From Sphingomonas abaci (GTDB taxonomy: Bacteria > Pseudomonadota > Alphaproteobacteria > Sphingomonadales > Sphingomonadaceae): a DNA stretch of 64,000 bases. Numbering within the stretch: position 1 is the first letter of the stretch; every line of letters begins with the position of its first letter. The stretch is from contig NZ_JACHNY010000009.1 of NCBI RefSeq assembly GCF_014199625.1, positions 62,001 to 126,000 of the forward strand. Direction: 5' to 3'. A model generated the notes under the pieces. The model was given only the letters and a program-made list of their open reading frames with translations. It ran no database searches and had not been told where the DNA came from. A program made the translations under genes and the position numbers. Below, in pieces: positions 7,291-18,116 of the stretch.

Positions 7291-8390
7291 AGGCCGAGAA
7301 GCGCGCGCTTCTCCTCCCCGGTCAGGAACTCCGCCGCCGACACCGACGCCCATAGCCGCTCGCGCTCCTCGGCCAGCGCCGGCACCGCGTTCAGGTCGAC
7401 CGTCAGCCGCGCGTCGGGAAACCAGCCGCTCAACCCTTGCGCCAGCGCGGTCAGGATCGTCTCCGCCAGCGGCACCACCGTGGAGCGCCACAGCGCGCGA
7501 TTGGCTTCGCGGTAATTGGCATGGGTCGAATCGCCCGGCAGCCCGAGCAGCATCGGCGGCACCCCGAACGCCAGCGCGATCTCGCGCGCCGCCGCCGCCT
7601 TGGTGCCGGAAAAGTCCAGCTCGGCCGGCGACAGGCTCAGCGCCTGCCATTTCAGCCCGCCTTCCAGCAGCATCGGCCGCCCGGCATTGGGCGCGCCGAT
7701 GAAGGCGTCCAGCTCGGCCTTCAGCCGCGCATGCTGATCGCCCGACAACGCCGATCCGTCGCCCGGCTCATAGACCAGCGCGCCCGATGGCCGCGCCGCA
7801 TTGTCCAGCAGCCCCTTGCCCCAGCGGGTGGCGGCATTGTGGATCGCCACCGCCCCCGCCGCCGCGCCCAGGCAGCCCAGGCCGTAATGATCGTCCAACG
7901 GGTGGAAGGCGCGGATATGGACCAGCGCCGGCCGCACAGGATCGGCATCCAGCCGCGTCGCCACCGATCCCACCCGGTAGCGATAGGCGACCGGCCAGCC
8001 GCCCGCATCCGTCTCCACCGCCACCCGTTCGGGCCGGAGCGCATAGAGCGCCGCCACCCCGCCCGCCGGATCGCGCAGCAGCTGGACATAGGCGTTGCCA
8101 TGCAGCAGCATCTGCGCCGCCACCGTCGGCAGCAGCGCCTGCCCGCCCGACCGCGCGCCGACCAGCGCCGCGATCGCCGGATCCGAGGCCGAGAGCGGCG
8201 CCGCGCCCAGCGTCTCCGCCACCAATTTCACCGCGCGCTGCGCCACCGCATTGCCCAGATAGGCGTCGCGCGCCTGCGCCTCATAGTGCCGCGGCCATTC
8301 GCCCAGGATCGGCACCCCCGACCGTGCGAAGCCGCCCGACAGCGCCGGACGCGTTTCGTCGCGCCCGGCCTTGCGACCGAACCATTTCAT
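7284..8390 (-). CDS. Phage portal protein, HK97 family, GTA gp3-like
   Basis: A 368-residue portal protein, forming the ring through which DNA enters the head. Family segments include MKWFGRKAG at the N-terminus, AVAQRAVKLVAETLGA, MLLHGNAYVQLLRD, and the C-terminal ALAFGVPPMLLGLPGDSTHANYREANRALW. Length and position between terminase and protease are standard for GTAs. A 43-nt gap separates it from the terminase gene. Confidence 0.92.
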   Translation of the reverse strand: MKWFGRKAGRDETRPALSGGFARSGVPILGEWPRHYEAQARDAYLGNAVAQRAVKLVAETLGAAPLSASDPAIAALVGARSGGQALLPTVAAQMLLHGNAYVQLLRDPAGGVAALYALRPERVAVETDAGGWPVAYRYRVGSVATRLDADPVRPALVHIRAFHPLDDHYGLGCLGAAAGAVAIHNAATRWGKGLLDNAARPSGALVYEPGDGSALSGDQHARLKAELDAFIGAPNAGRPMLLEGGLKWQALSLSPAELDFSGTKAAAAREIALAFGVPPMLLGLPGDSTHANYREANRALWRSTVVPLAETILTALAQGLSGWFPDARLTVDLNAVPALAEERERLWASVSAAEFLTGEEKRALLGLC

Positions 8391-8433
8391 CGTCCGTCTC
8401 CCGCTAGATTTGCCGGACCGCGCCGGCAGAAGC

Positions 8434-9753
8434 TCAGATCCGCCGCACCCCCACGTGCCGCTCAGGCGCGATCATCAGCGCCCACAGGGCCCAGACCAGC
8501 GCATCGGCGCGGTCGGGCGAGCGGCCCGGCCCGTGATAGCCGTCCAGCGTCAGTCCGCAGAGCTCGTCCTCCAGGCGGGCGAACGCTCCGACATGCCAGA
8601 CCCGCCCCTTCGCATAGAGGAGCGACACCGGTTCGGCTCGCGCGCCCTTGCCCTTGCTGGCATGGGCGCCGTGCAGCGGCAGCGACGCGTCGTGCAGCCG
8701 CAGCACCGTCTCCACCATGTCGCCGCCCTGGTTGCGCTCCACCACCACCCGGTCGGCGCCGTAGCGCGCGACCAGCGCCGCCACCCGCGCCGCCCAGCCG
8801 TCGGGCGACAGCCCCGCCGCGCTCGCATCTTCCAGCACCCAGGCATGACCCTCGGTGCAGCGCCCCGCCACCACCATGCCGCAGGCATCGCCCGTCCGGC
8901 TCGCCGGCGGGTCGACCCCGACCACGATCCGCACCAGCGCCGGCGCCGCCCGCACCCGCTGCTGGTCGAGCAGTGCGCGGGTCCACAGCGCGCCCTCGAC
9001 ATCCTCCAGCCACTCGCCGTCCAGTTCCTGCCGGCCCAGCCGCGTGCCCGCATATTGCGACTCGATATAGGTCCGGAAATCGGCCGGCAGATGCACATTG
9101 TCGCGCGTGCCGCCCCGCGATTCGATCAGGCCGGGCAGCGCCATCACCCGCCGCATCAGCCCGGTCGGGCGCGGCGTCGTCGTCACCAGCACCTGCGACC
9201 GCGCACCCAGCCGCAGGCCCATCATCAGATTGTCCCAGCATGGCTCCCCCTGCCGCCACTTGGCCAGTTCGTCGCACCAGGCGACATGATGTTCCGGCCC
9301 GCGCAACTTGTCCGGCCGCTCGCTCGAATAGACGAAGGCGCGCGCGCCGGACGCGAAGGTCAGCTCGCCCAGCGTCGAGCGCCAGACCATCGGCTCGTCC
9401 TGCCGCGCCACCGCCAGCAACCCGCTCTGCCCCTCGACCATCACCTTATGGACATCGTCCAGCGTCGCGCCGACCAGCGCGATCCGCGCATCCGGCCGGG
9501 CCCGCGCCACCGCGCTCACCCATTCGGCGCCCGCCCGCGTCTTGCCGAAGCCCCGCCCCGCCCGGATCAGCCAGACGCGCCAGTCGTCCGTCGCCGGCAA
9601 CTGCCCGTCATGCGCCCAGACCGGCCATTGCTCCAGCAGCGTGCGCTGGTGCGCGACCGGCAGATCCTCCAGCAGCCGCGACCGGTCCGCCGCCGTCATC
9701 GCCGCCAGCTGCGCCACCAGCCCGCGCAGCCCCGCCACCACCGTCGTGCTCAT
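8434..9753 (-). CDS. Terminase large subunit, GTA gp2-like
   Basis: A 439-residue DNA-packaging motor. The ATPase Walker A is RAGRGFGKT at residues 64-72, Walker B with catalytic acid is VAWCDEL around D159/E160, and the C-terminal RNase H-like nuclease begins at IVVGVDPPAS with D279 as a likely metal ligand. It overlaps the upstream small gene by 4 nt. GTA terminases fill heads with host chromosomal DNA. Length and motif order are intact, so nothing suggests decay. Confidence 0.93.
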   Translation of the reverse strand: MSTTVVAGLRGLVAQLAAMTAADRSRLLEDLPVAHQRTLLEQWPVWAHDGQLPATDDWRVWLIRAGRGFGKTRAGAEWVSAVARARPDARIALVGATLDDVHKVMVEGQSGLLAVARQDEPMVWRSTLGELTFASGARAFVYSSERPDKLRGPEHHVAWCDELAKWRQGEPCWDNLMMGLRLGARSQVLVTTTPRPTGLMRRVMALPGLIESRGGTRDNVHLPADFRTYIESQYAGTRLGRQELDGEWLEDVEGALWTRALLDQQRVRAAPALVRIVVGVDPPASRTGDACGMVVAGRCTEGHAWVLEDASAAGLSPDGWAARVAALVARYGADRVVVERNQGGDMVETVLRLHDASLPLHGAHASKGKGARAEPVSLLYAKGRVWHVGAFARLEDELCGLTLDGYHGPGRSPDRADALVWALWALMIAPERHVGVRRI

Positions 9754-10187
9754 GGCGCCGGCCTAGCGAGCGCCGCGATCCGGCGCAGCAATTCGGCCTG
9801 CACCTCGGCCGGCGACACCGTCTCGCCCGGTCCGCGACGAGCACCGTCCTTGCTCCGCGCATCCTGTCGTCGGATCAGCGCCAGCGCGATCGCCGGATCG
9901 AAACCATCCTCCGTCGCAGTGCCGCGCGCCGCCGCCAGCAGCCGCAGCTCCAGATCCTCATATCCGCCCAGGATGGCGTCCTGCCAGGCACGTCCGAACG
10001 CCGCATCGCGGTCGCGCAGGCCATAGGCCGCCTGGGGCGACGTTCCCGCCTCCGCCGCCGCCAGCCGCACGTCGCTGGTCCGGCGCAGCGCCTCCAGAAA
10101 GGCCTTGCGCCGCGTCTCGCTCATCCCCTCGCGCCGCGCCCGCCGCGCCGCCGCGCCGCGCCCCTCACCCTGTCTTCTCGAATGCAT
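9750..10187 (-). CDS. Small terminase-like protein, GTA gp1-like
   Basis: First gene of the GTA cluster. The core (MSETRRKAFLEALRRTSDVRLAAAEAGTSPQAAYGLRDRD) looks like a helix-turn-helix DNA-recognition domain, as expected of a terminase small subunit/gp1. I chose ATG 10187 because GGAGGGG lies just upstream, giving 145 residues; ATG 10124 would give 124 residues and removes a basic Arg-rich leader. It overlaps the terminase gene by 4 nt. Role in packaging initiation is inferred. Confidence 0.75.
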   Translation of the reverse strand: MHSRRQGEGRGAAARRARREGMSETRRKAFLEALRRTSDVRLAAAEAGTSPQAAYGLRDRDAAFGRAWQDAILGGYEDLELRLLAAARGTATEDGFDPAIALALIRRQDARSKDGARRGPGETVSPAEVQAELLRRIAALARPAP

Positions 10188-10480
10188 CGCGCCCCTCCGG
10201 TCCGCCTGCGCCGGACATGCGAAGGGCCGGCGCGGCCCCGGGCATCCTCTCCGATCCCCGGGGCCGCCCGGCCCGTTCACAATTCCTCAGCGTTCCCGTT
10301 ATGTACCTTCGGAGCGTGACGCTGTCAACTTCAAAGTACCAGATCGGTTCGCGACTACCCGTAACTATACTAGGTTACGTAGACAAAAGAACCGATTTGC
10401 AGTGCTTTAAACCATGTACAAAGACCCCATCCCATGTCACCTGTCGCGCCAAGACAAACCAATGGAAGGCAGGGGGCAGC
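10188..10480. promoter_or_regulatory. Divergent intergenic region between GTA cluster and GAF gene
   Basis: A 293-nt region, less GC-rich than its surroundings, must hold the promoters for the GTA cluster (minus) and the GAF gene (plus). The inverted repeat CGTAAC (10360-10365) / GTTACG (10374-10379), with an 8-nt centre reading TATACTAG, is the most obvious operator candidate. No gene is seen in it. Confidence 0.4.
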
Positions 10481-11014
10481 ATGAGCATCAGCTATTACAG
10501 CCCGCCTGCACGCCCGGCCGACGAATCGGCGCGTGAAGCCGCGGTGCGACGGTCGGGCGCGATTGGTCTGCCTAACCATCCCCTGTTGCGCGCCATCGTC
10601 GAGCAGGTCTGCCGGCAATTCCACGCCAGCACATGCGCGGTGACGATCGTCTATGAAGACTGGCAATATGTGATCGTCGGCCACGGCATCGACATCGGCC
10701 CGTACAGCCGCCGCACGTCCTTCTGCGGCCATGCGATCCTGGAGCCGACCGAGGTCTTCTGCATCGCCGATGCCAGTCATGATCCGCGCTTTGCCGGCAA
10801 TCCCCTGACCGACACGGATGGCGGCATCCAATTCTATGCCGGGGCGCCGATCCTCTATGACGGCCAGCCGATCGGCGTCTTGTGCGTCACCGACGAGGCT
10901 GCCCGCCCCGCCCTGACCCCGGACGAGCGCCGCCATCTCGATCGCTGCGCCCGCGCGGTCGGCGCCGCCATCGACCAGGCCGGCACGGCCCAGCCGGACC
11001 CGCTCTTCTCCTGA
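10481..11014 (+). CDS. GAF domain protein
   Basis: A 177-residue cytoplasmic protein that is almost entirely one GAF domain (about residues 30-165), starting at ATG 10481 behind an AGGGGG ribosome site. Diagnostic segments are ACAVTIVYEDWQYVIVGHG-like strand pairs, the SFCGHAIL motif, FCIADASHDPRFAGNPLT and FYAGAPILYDGQPIGVLCVTD. It carries no output domain, so it would act as a stand-alone small-molecule or redox sensor, perhaps with a partner kinase or cyclase elsewhere. Ligand unknown. It faces away from the GTA cluster. Confidence 0.85.
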   Translation: MSISYYSPPARPADESAREAAVRRSGAIGLPNHPLLRAIVEQVCRQFHASTCAVTIVYEDWQYVIVGHGIDIGPYSRRTSFCGHAILEPTEVFCIADASHDPRFAGNPLTDTDGGIQFYAGAPILYDGQPIGVLCVTDEAARPALTPDERRHLDRCARAVGAAIDQAGTAQPDPLFS

Positions 11015-11041
11015 TCGTCATTCGCGTCTAGCCTCCGGGTC

Positions 11042-11662
11042 ATGAAGCGACTCCTGCTCCTCCCCGCCCTGCTGCTCGCCACCGCCCAGACGGCTCTACC
11101 GCCGCCGGCCCCGACGCCATCCACCGCGCCGGCTGACACCGTCGACGTCACCATCACCACCACCGCCGGCCCGATCACCGTCGCGCTCGATCGCGGCCAC
11201 GCGCCGATCTCGACTGCCAATTTCCTCCGCTATGTCGATGGCAAGCGGTTCGATGGCATCGCCTTCTACCGGTCGATGAAGCTGCCCTGGAACGCCGGGC
11301 TGATCCAGGCCGGACAGCGCGACGGCAAGAAGATCTTCCCGCCGATCCGCCACGAGCCGACCACCACCACCGGCCTGTCGCATGTCGAGGGCACCATCTC
11401 CATGGCGCGGCGCGAGCCCGGCTCGGCGCAGGGCGAATGGACGATCATGATCGGCGACATGACCGGGCTGGATGCCAAGCCCGGTCCCAATCCCCCCGCC
11501 GATCCGGGCTATGCCGCCTTCGGCAAGGTCGTCGGCGGCATGGACGTGGTGAAGGCGATCTGGGCCGCCCCCACCGATCCCCAAAAGGGCGAGGGTGCGA
11601 TGAAGGGCCAGTTGCTCACCGCGCCGGTCCGCATCCTTACCGTCCGCCGCGCCACGCCCTGA
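11042..11662 (+). CDS. Secreted peptidyl-prolyl cis-trans isomerase, cyclophilin type
   Basis: A 206-residue periplasmic foldase. A signal peptide (MKRLLLLPALLLATAQTA) is followed by a short Pro/Thr-rich linker and the cyclophilin domain from about residue 34 (VDVTITTTAGPITVALD). The YVDGKRFDGIAFYRSMK region contains the catalytic Arg, and the GTISMARREPGSAQGEWTI region is the cyclophilin core with the Gln position. It starts 27 nt after the GAF gene and could be read from the same promoter. Confidence 0.9.
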   Translation: MKRLLLLPALLLATAQTALPPPAPTPSTAPADTVDVTITTTAGPITVALDRGHAPISTANFLRYVDGKRFDGIAFYRSMKLPWNAGLIQAGQRDGKKIFPPIRHEPTTTTGLSHVEGTISMARREPGSAQGEWTIMIGDMTGLDAKPGPNPPADPGYAAFGKVVGGMDVVKAIWAAPTDPQKGEGAMKGQLLTAPVRILTVRRATP

Positions 11663-11769
11663 TCGCGCCTCGTCGCACAATCGCATCGGTTTGCGTGGCA
11701 TCGCGACCCGCGTTCCTCTGTACTCGATATAAGTCGTAGTCGGGACGAAGGAATATCGGGGTCGACGTG

Positions 11770-12228
11770 ATGGACAGCGCCATTCTGATCGCCGGCCATC
11801 GCGCCATCATCGACGCGGCACGGGCGATGCTGGCGACGCTCGCCGCCGCACCGGTCGACATGGCCATGCTGGCGCGCCATCGCATGACCCTGTCACTCCG
11901 GGTCCGCGACCAGTTGCGCCACGAGGATCGCATGATCATGCCGCGGCTTAACGCGGAAAGGGCTGCGCTGCCCCCGGCGGTTCGCGACCTCCTCGATCGC
12001 CGCACCCTGATGATGCGACGCTATTCCGAACATGTCGGCCAATGGAACCTCCAGGCGGTATCGGCCGACCTTCCGACCTTCCACGCCGAAACCGCCGCGC
12101 TCGTCGCCGATGTCGTCGCGCTTCTGGCGGCGAAGGAGCGGACGCTCTTCCCCCATGTCCAGTCGCTTGCCGACCGGTCACCGACAATGGCCGGCCAGCC
12201 GGTCCCGCCGCTGCCCATCGCCTCCTGA
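11770..12228 (+). CDS. Hemerythrin-like domain protein
   Basis: A 152-residue all-helical protein. Histidines and acids fall in the pattern of a hemerythrin-like four-helix bundle: H in AGHRAII, the RHEDRMIMP motif, YSEHVGQW, TFHAETAAL and KERTLFPHVQ. Such proteins bind a di-iron site for O2 or NO sensing or iron handling. The ligand set is not identical to the textbook H-H-E-H-H-D-H, so iron binding is probable but unproven. ATG 11770 is preceded by an in-frame GTG at 11767. The gene faces katG tail to tail. Confidence 0.6.
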   Translation: MDSAILIAGHRAIIDAARAMLATLAAAPVDMAMLARHRMTLSLRVRDQLRHEDRMIMPRLNAERAALPPAVRDLLDRRTLMMRRYSEHVGQWNLQAVSADLPTFHAETAALVADVVALLAAKERTLFPHVQSLADRSPTMAGQPVPPLPIAS

Positions 12229-12238
12229 CCCATCCACG

Positions 12239-12278
12239 AAAAAAGACCGCCGGCGCACAGGGGCAGCGCCGGCGGTCT
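12239..12278 (-). terminator. Intrinsic terminator of katG
   Basis: A perfect 12-bp stem (12246-12257 with 12267-12278, GACCGCCGGCGC arm) with a 9-nt loop. Read on the minus strand, the stem is followed by a run of seven T residues (12245-12239), the classical terminator layout for katG. It may also stop readthrough from the hemerythrin-like gene. Confidence 0.85.
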
Positions 12279-12331
12279 CGTCGTCAGGTCGTCGCGTCCC
12301 GCAAAGGGGGTGAAACAGGACGCGCCGGCCG

Positions 12332-14614
<2,283 letters not shown>

Positions 14615-14681
14615 TCACGCTACTCCAGCGCGACGAACGTCGGAAACCTGAAATCCTTGGTCCTGTGATCGATTGCGACGA

Positions 14682-16100
14682 TCAACGATCGGCCGCGTCG
14701 CCGGATGCGCCATCCGCCGCCCGCCGGCCACGATCGGTCGCGATCGGAAACCACAAGGTCGCCCGCGTGCCGCCGGAGACCGCCAGCGTCAGGCGTCCGC
14801 CATGCCGCTCCATGATCCGCGTCACGATCGCCAGCCCCAGCCCGGCGCTGTCTGACCGCGCATGGTCGGCCCGCCAGTAGCGCGCCTGCGCGTCGCCCAA
14901 GTCGGCGCAGGCGATGCCGGGGCCGTCGTCCGCCACCTCGACCACCGCGCCGCCCGCCGCCTCGCGCACCGACACCGTGATGGTGCAGCCGGGCGGCGTA
15001 TGCTTGGCGGCGTTGCCGATCAGATTGGCGATCGCCAGGTCGATCAGGGTCGCATTTCCGCGGACGCGCGGCCCGCCGTCATAGCCGGCCAAGTCCTCGG
15101 TCCCCGCGAATGCCAGGTGATGGCCGCCGTTGATCACCGCCGGGGCCAACCGCACCATGGTCGCCGCCGCCGCCGGCTCCAGGTCCAGGGCCGCCCAGGG
15201 CAGCACGTCGCCATCGTCCAGCGTCGCCAGGTCGCGCAACTGGGCGACGACATGGCTCAACCGCTCGACCTGCACCGCGCAGCGCTGGCGCAAGACCGGA
15301 TCGGGCAGCGCATCCAGTTCCAGCGCCAGCGTCTGGAGCGGCGTGCGCAATTCGTGGACGACGTTGCCGACGAATTCGGACTGGCGGAAGAACGCGCGCC
15401 GCACCCGCTCGACCAGGCCGTTGGCGGCGGCGACCAGCGGCCGCACCTCGGTCGGCAATCCCTCGATCGCGATTGGCACGGTCCGGGACGAGGCATCGAT
15501 CGCCTCCGCCTCGGCCGAGGCGCGGCGGAAGGAATGGACGGTGCGCCGCATCGCCAGCCCGCTCAGCACCGGCAGCAGCAGCAGCACCGGCATGACCAGG
15601 CCCAGGCGGAGCAGGAAGGCGCGTTCGATATCGTCGACGATCACGCCGGGCTGCGAGCGGTCCTGCGCCACCATCGCCTGCAAGGGGCGCCCCCCGACCC
15701 GCACGGGCCGGGCATAGAGTGCGAAATCCTCCGCGCCGACGAACCGGGGCCGTGCGCTCGGCCCGGCGATCCGCCGCCACGGCACCCCGGCGGCGTAGCG
15801 GCTCGCCAGCCGCACGCCGCCGGCGGCGTCCGCCACCACGAAGGCGCGGCCGTCATAGGCGGTGGCATAGCCCGGCTCCAATTCGGCCGGATGATCGATC
15901 GCCAGCCGCTCGCCCACCCAGTGCAGCCGCCGCGCGATCATGTCCGCCTCGCGCCGCAGCGCGCCCCGCTCCTCGCGCGCGGTGGCGGCGTGCAGCGCCG
16001 ACATCAGCAGCACCGGCAGCAGCACCGCGACCAAGGTCACCGCCAGCACCTCGCCCAGCAGGATGCGCCGCGACAGCGATCGCGGCGCGAACAGGCTCAT
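14682..16100 (-). CDS. Sensor histidine kinase of the RND-operon two-component system
   Basis: A 472-residue inner-membrane kinase. Transmembrane segments lie near residues 14-36 and 164-183, flanking a ~125-residue periplasmic sensor. A HAMP-like linker is followed by the H-box VVHELRTP (H249), N-box LIGNAAKHTPP, G1 box VADDGPGI and G2 box SAGLGLAIV. The ATG at 16100 overlaps the regulator stop by 4 nt. It lies divergent from a metal-type RND efflux operon, so it probably senses the efflux substrate or envelope damage. The periplasmic domain shows no His/Met-rich metal site. Confidence 0.92.
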   Translation of the reverse strand: MSLFAPRSLSRRILLGEVLAVTLVAVLLPVLLMSALHAATAREERGALRREADMIARRLHWVGERLAIDHPAELEPGYATAYDGRAFVVADAAGGVRLASRYAAGVPWRRIAGPSARPRFVGAEDFALYARPVRVGGRPLQAMVAQDRSQPGVIVDDIERAFLLRLGLVMPVLLLLPVLSGLAMRRTVHSFRRASAEAEAIDASSRTVPIAIEGLPTEVRPLVAAANGLVERVRRAFFRQSEFVGNVVHELRTPLQTLALELDALPDPVLRQRCAVQVERLSHVVAQLRDLATLDDGDVLPWAALDLEPAAAATMVRLAPAVINGGHHLAFAGTEDLAGYDGGPRVRGNATLIDLAIANLIGNAAKHTPPGCTITVSVREAAGGAVVEVADDGPGIACADLGDAQARYWRADHARSDSAGLGLAIVTRIMERHGGRLTLAVSGGTRATLWFPIATDRGRRAADGASGDAADR

Positions 16101-16771
16101 GCGATCCGCGCCAGATAGCCGATGCCGCGGATCGTCTCGATCCGCACCGCCGCGCCCGCCGCCTCCAGCTTGCGGCGCAGCCGGTGGACATAGACCTCGA
16201 TCGCATTCGCCCCGCCGCCATCGCCCATCAGGCCGAACAGCTGGTCCTCCACCGCCGCCTTCGCCACCACCCGCCCGATCCGGCGGAACAGCAGCGCCGC
16301 CAGCTCCGTCTCGCGCGCCGACAGCGGCACGAGGCGATCCGCCACGACCAGCTCGCGCCGCGCCGTGTCGAACCGGCCATTGCCCAGCGCGATCTCGTTG
16401 CCGGCCAGCGCGTCCTTGCGCCGCGTCACCGCGCGCAGCCGCGCGACCAGTTCGTCCATGTCGAACGGCTTGGGCAGGTAATCGTCGGCGCCCGCGTCCA
16501 GCCCGGCGATGCGCGCCCGGGTGTCGCCGCGCGCCGTCACGACGATCACCGGCACCGCCACGCCTTTCCCGCGCCACGTCCGCAGCAGGGCCAGCCCGTC
16601 GCCATCGGGCAGTCCCAGATCCAGCAGCACCGCGCCATAATGCGCCGCCGCCAGCATCGCCGCCGCGTCCTCGGCCTGCGCGGCATGATCGGTGGCGAAG
16701 CCGTGACGGCTCAGCGCCTGCGCCAGCGCGGCGGCCAGAGCGCGATCGTCCTCGACAAGCAGCAGGCGCAC
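16097..16771 (-). CDS. OmpR-family response regulator
   Basis: A 224-residue regulator with a receiver domain (acid pocket VEDD at residues 6-9, phospho-acceptor D51 in LLDLGLPDGDG, K101 in LPKPFD) and an OmpR/PhoB winged-helix domain (about 128-222, ending RIETIRGIGYLARIA). It is first in a two-gene operon with the kinase and is transcribed divergently from the RND operon. Two GTAAG half-sites in the 91-bp divergent gap are its probable operator. Confidence 0.95.
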   Translation of the reverse strand: MRLLLVEDDRALAAALAQALSRHGFATDHAAQAEDAAAMLAAAHYGAVLLDLGLPDGDGLALLRTWRGKGVAVPVIVVTARGDTRARIAGLDAGADDYLPKPFDMDELVARLRAVTRRKDALAGNEIALGNGRFDTARRELVVADRLVPLSARETELAALLFRRIGRVVAKAAVEDQLFGLMGDGGGANAIEVYVHRLRRKLEAAGAAVRIETIRGIGYLARIA

Positions 16772-16791
16772 GGCACGGGTCCGATCCGGTC

Positions 16792-16807
16792 GTAAGGTTC
16801 GTGTAAG
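16792..16807 (+). promoter_or_regulatory. Direct repeat GTAAG-N6-GTAAG, candidate response-regulator operator
   Basis: GTAAG occurs at 16792-16796 and 16803-16807, an 11-bp period that places both on one face of the helix, as usual for OmpR-family binding sites. It lies in the gap between the regulator gene (start 16771) and the efflux adaptor gene (start 16863), where autoregulation and operon activation would act. Confidence 0.5.
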
Positions 16808-16862
16808 CCAGGATGCCTAGCCGCCGACCTTCCTCGCCGCAAGCAGAGGCCAAGGCCGCATC

Positions 16863-18116
16863 ATGTCCACCGAACACGCCTCCCCGCCGCTCCCCACCGT
16901 CCTTCGGCTTGACCGCCGTGCGCAGCTGCGCTGGCTGCTGATCGGCGGCGGCGCGTTCCTCTTGATCTGGCTGGCGATGACCCTGGTCCGCGCGCTCACC
17001 ACGCCGACGCCGCCGGTCGACCACCCGCTGCCGCCGGGCACCTTCCGCGCGACGCCCGACCAGCTCGCCCAGATGAAGCTGCTGACCGTGGGCGAGGCGG
17101 GCGCGGGCGCGCCGCTCGACGCGACCGGCACGATCGCCGTCGATGGCGAGCACAGCGCTCCGGTCACCCTGCCCTTCTCCGGTCGCATCGTGCAGGTGCT
17201 GGTCGAGGCCGGGCAGAACGTGCGGCGTGGCCAGCCGCTGCTGCGCGTCGCGTCGAACGACTATGCCGATGCGCGCAATGCCCTGACCAGCGCGCGCACC
17301 CAGGCCGAATCCGCTGAGGCCCAGCTGCGCATCGCCGAGGACAATGCGAAGCGCCAGCAGGCCATCTACGCCACCGCCGGTGGCGCGCTGAAGGATTATC
17401 GCCAGGCCGCCAGCGACCTGGTCGTGGCGCGCGCCGCCGTCGCCGCCGCGCAAGGCGCGGTCCGCACCGCGCAGGACCGGCTGGCGCTGTTCGGCCGCGC
17501 CGCCGGCGGCGGCGGCAACGGGGCGGCGATCGTGACCTACACCGCGCCGGTGGCGGGCACCGTCGTCGCGCGCGATGTCGCCCCCGGCGAGTTCGTCGGC
17601 GCGGGCGGCGACAAGCCGCTGCTGACCATCGCCGATCTGTCGCGCGTTTGGCTGGTCGCGCAACTGCCCGAGCGCGACGCGGCGGGCGTCCATGTCGGCG
17701 ACGCCGTCACCGTCACCACCCCCGCCTATCCCGGCCGCCGCTTCGCCGCGGTGATCGACAATGTCGCGGTCGCGCTCGACCCCGTCACCCATCGCCTGGC
17801 GGTGCGCGCCACGGTCCGCAACCCGGATGGCGCGCTGAAGCCGGAGATGTTCGCCAGCTTCGCGATCCGCCGCGCCGCCGCCGCCGGGCCGGAGGGCGTC
17901 CGCGTCCCCTCCGACGCGGTGATCCACGAGGGCGACGGCGCGCGCGTCTGGGTGGCCGGCGCGAACGGACTGCTCCATGCGCGAACCGTCACCGTCGCCG
18001 ACAGCGACGATGGCTGGGACCGCGTCACCGCCGGACTGAAGCCGGGCGAGCGGATCGTCACCGCGGGCGCGCTGTTCGTCAACGAGGCCGGGCTGAACGG
18101 CGGGACCGGCGCATGA
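16863..18116 (+). CDS. RND efflux periplasmic adaptor (membrane fusion protein)
   Basis: A 417-residue adaptor linking the inner-membrane pump to the outer-membrane channel. An N-terminal membrane anchor (about residues 20-42, LRWLLIGGGAFLLIWLAM) is followed by a barrel-sandwich lipoyl half (PFSGRIVQVLVEAGQNVRRGQPLLRVAS), a helical hairpin rich in Ala/Gln, the second lipoyl half (YTAPVAGTVVARDVAPGEFV) and the beta-barrel and membrane-proximal domains. It resembles CzcB/CusB-type adaptors. Its stop overlaps the pump ATG by 4 nt. Confidence 0.92.
   Translation: MSTEHASPPLPTVLRLDRRAQLRWLLIGGGAFLLIWLAMTLVRALTTPTPPVDHPLPPGTFRATPDQLAQMKLLTVGEAGAGAPLDATGTIAVDGEHSAPVTLPFSGRIVQVLVEAGQNVRRGQPLLRVASNDYADARNALTSARTQAESAEAQLRIAEDNAKRQQAIYATAGGALKDYRQAASDLVVARAAVAAAQGAVRTAQDRLALFGRAAGGGGNGAAIVTYTAPVAGTVVARDVAPGEFVGAGGDKPLLTIADLSRVWLVAQLPERDAAGVHVGDAVTVTTPAYPGRRFAAVIDNVAVALDPVTHRLAVRATVRNPDGALKPEMFASFAIRRAAAAGPEGVRVPSDAVIHEGDGARVWVAGANGLLHARTVTVADSDDGWDRVTAGLKPGERIVTAGALFVNEAGLNGGTGA

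Noticed and set aside
14682-17978. A single very long minus-strand frame covering kinase, regulator region and efflux adaptor
   Set aside because: Only the part 14682-16100 encodes a recognisable kinase; the rest is a shadow antisense to the adaptor gene, open because of high GC.
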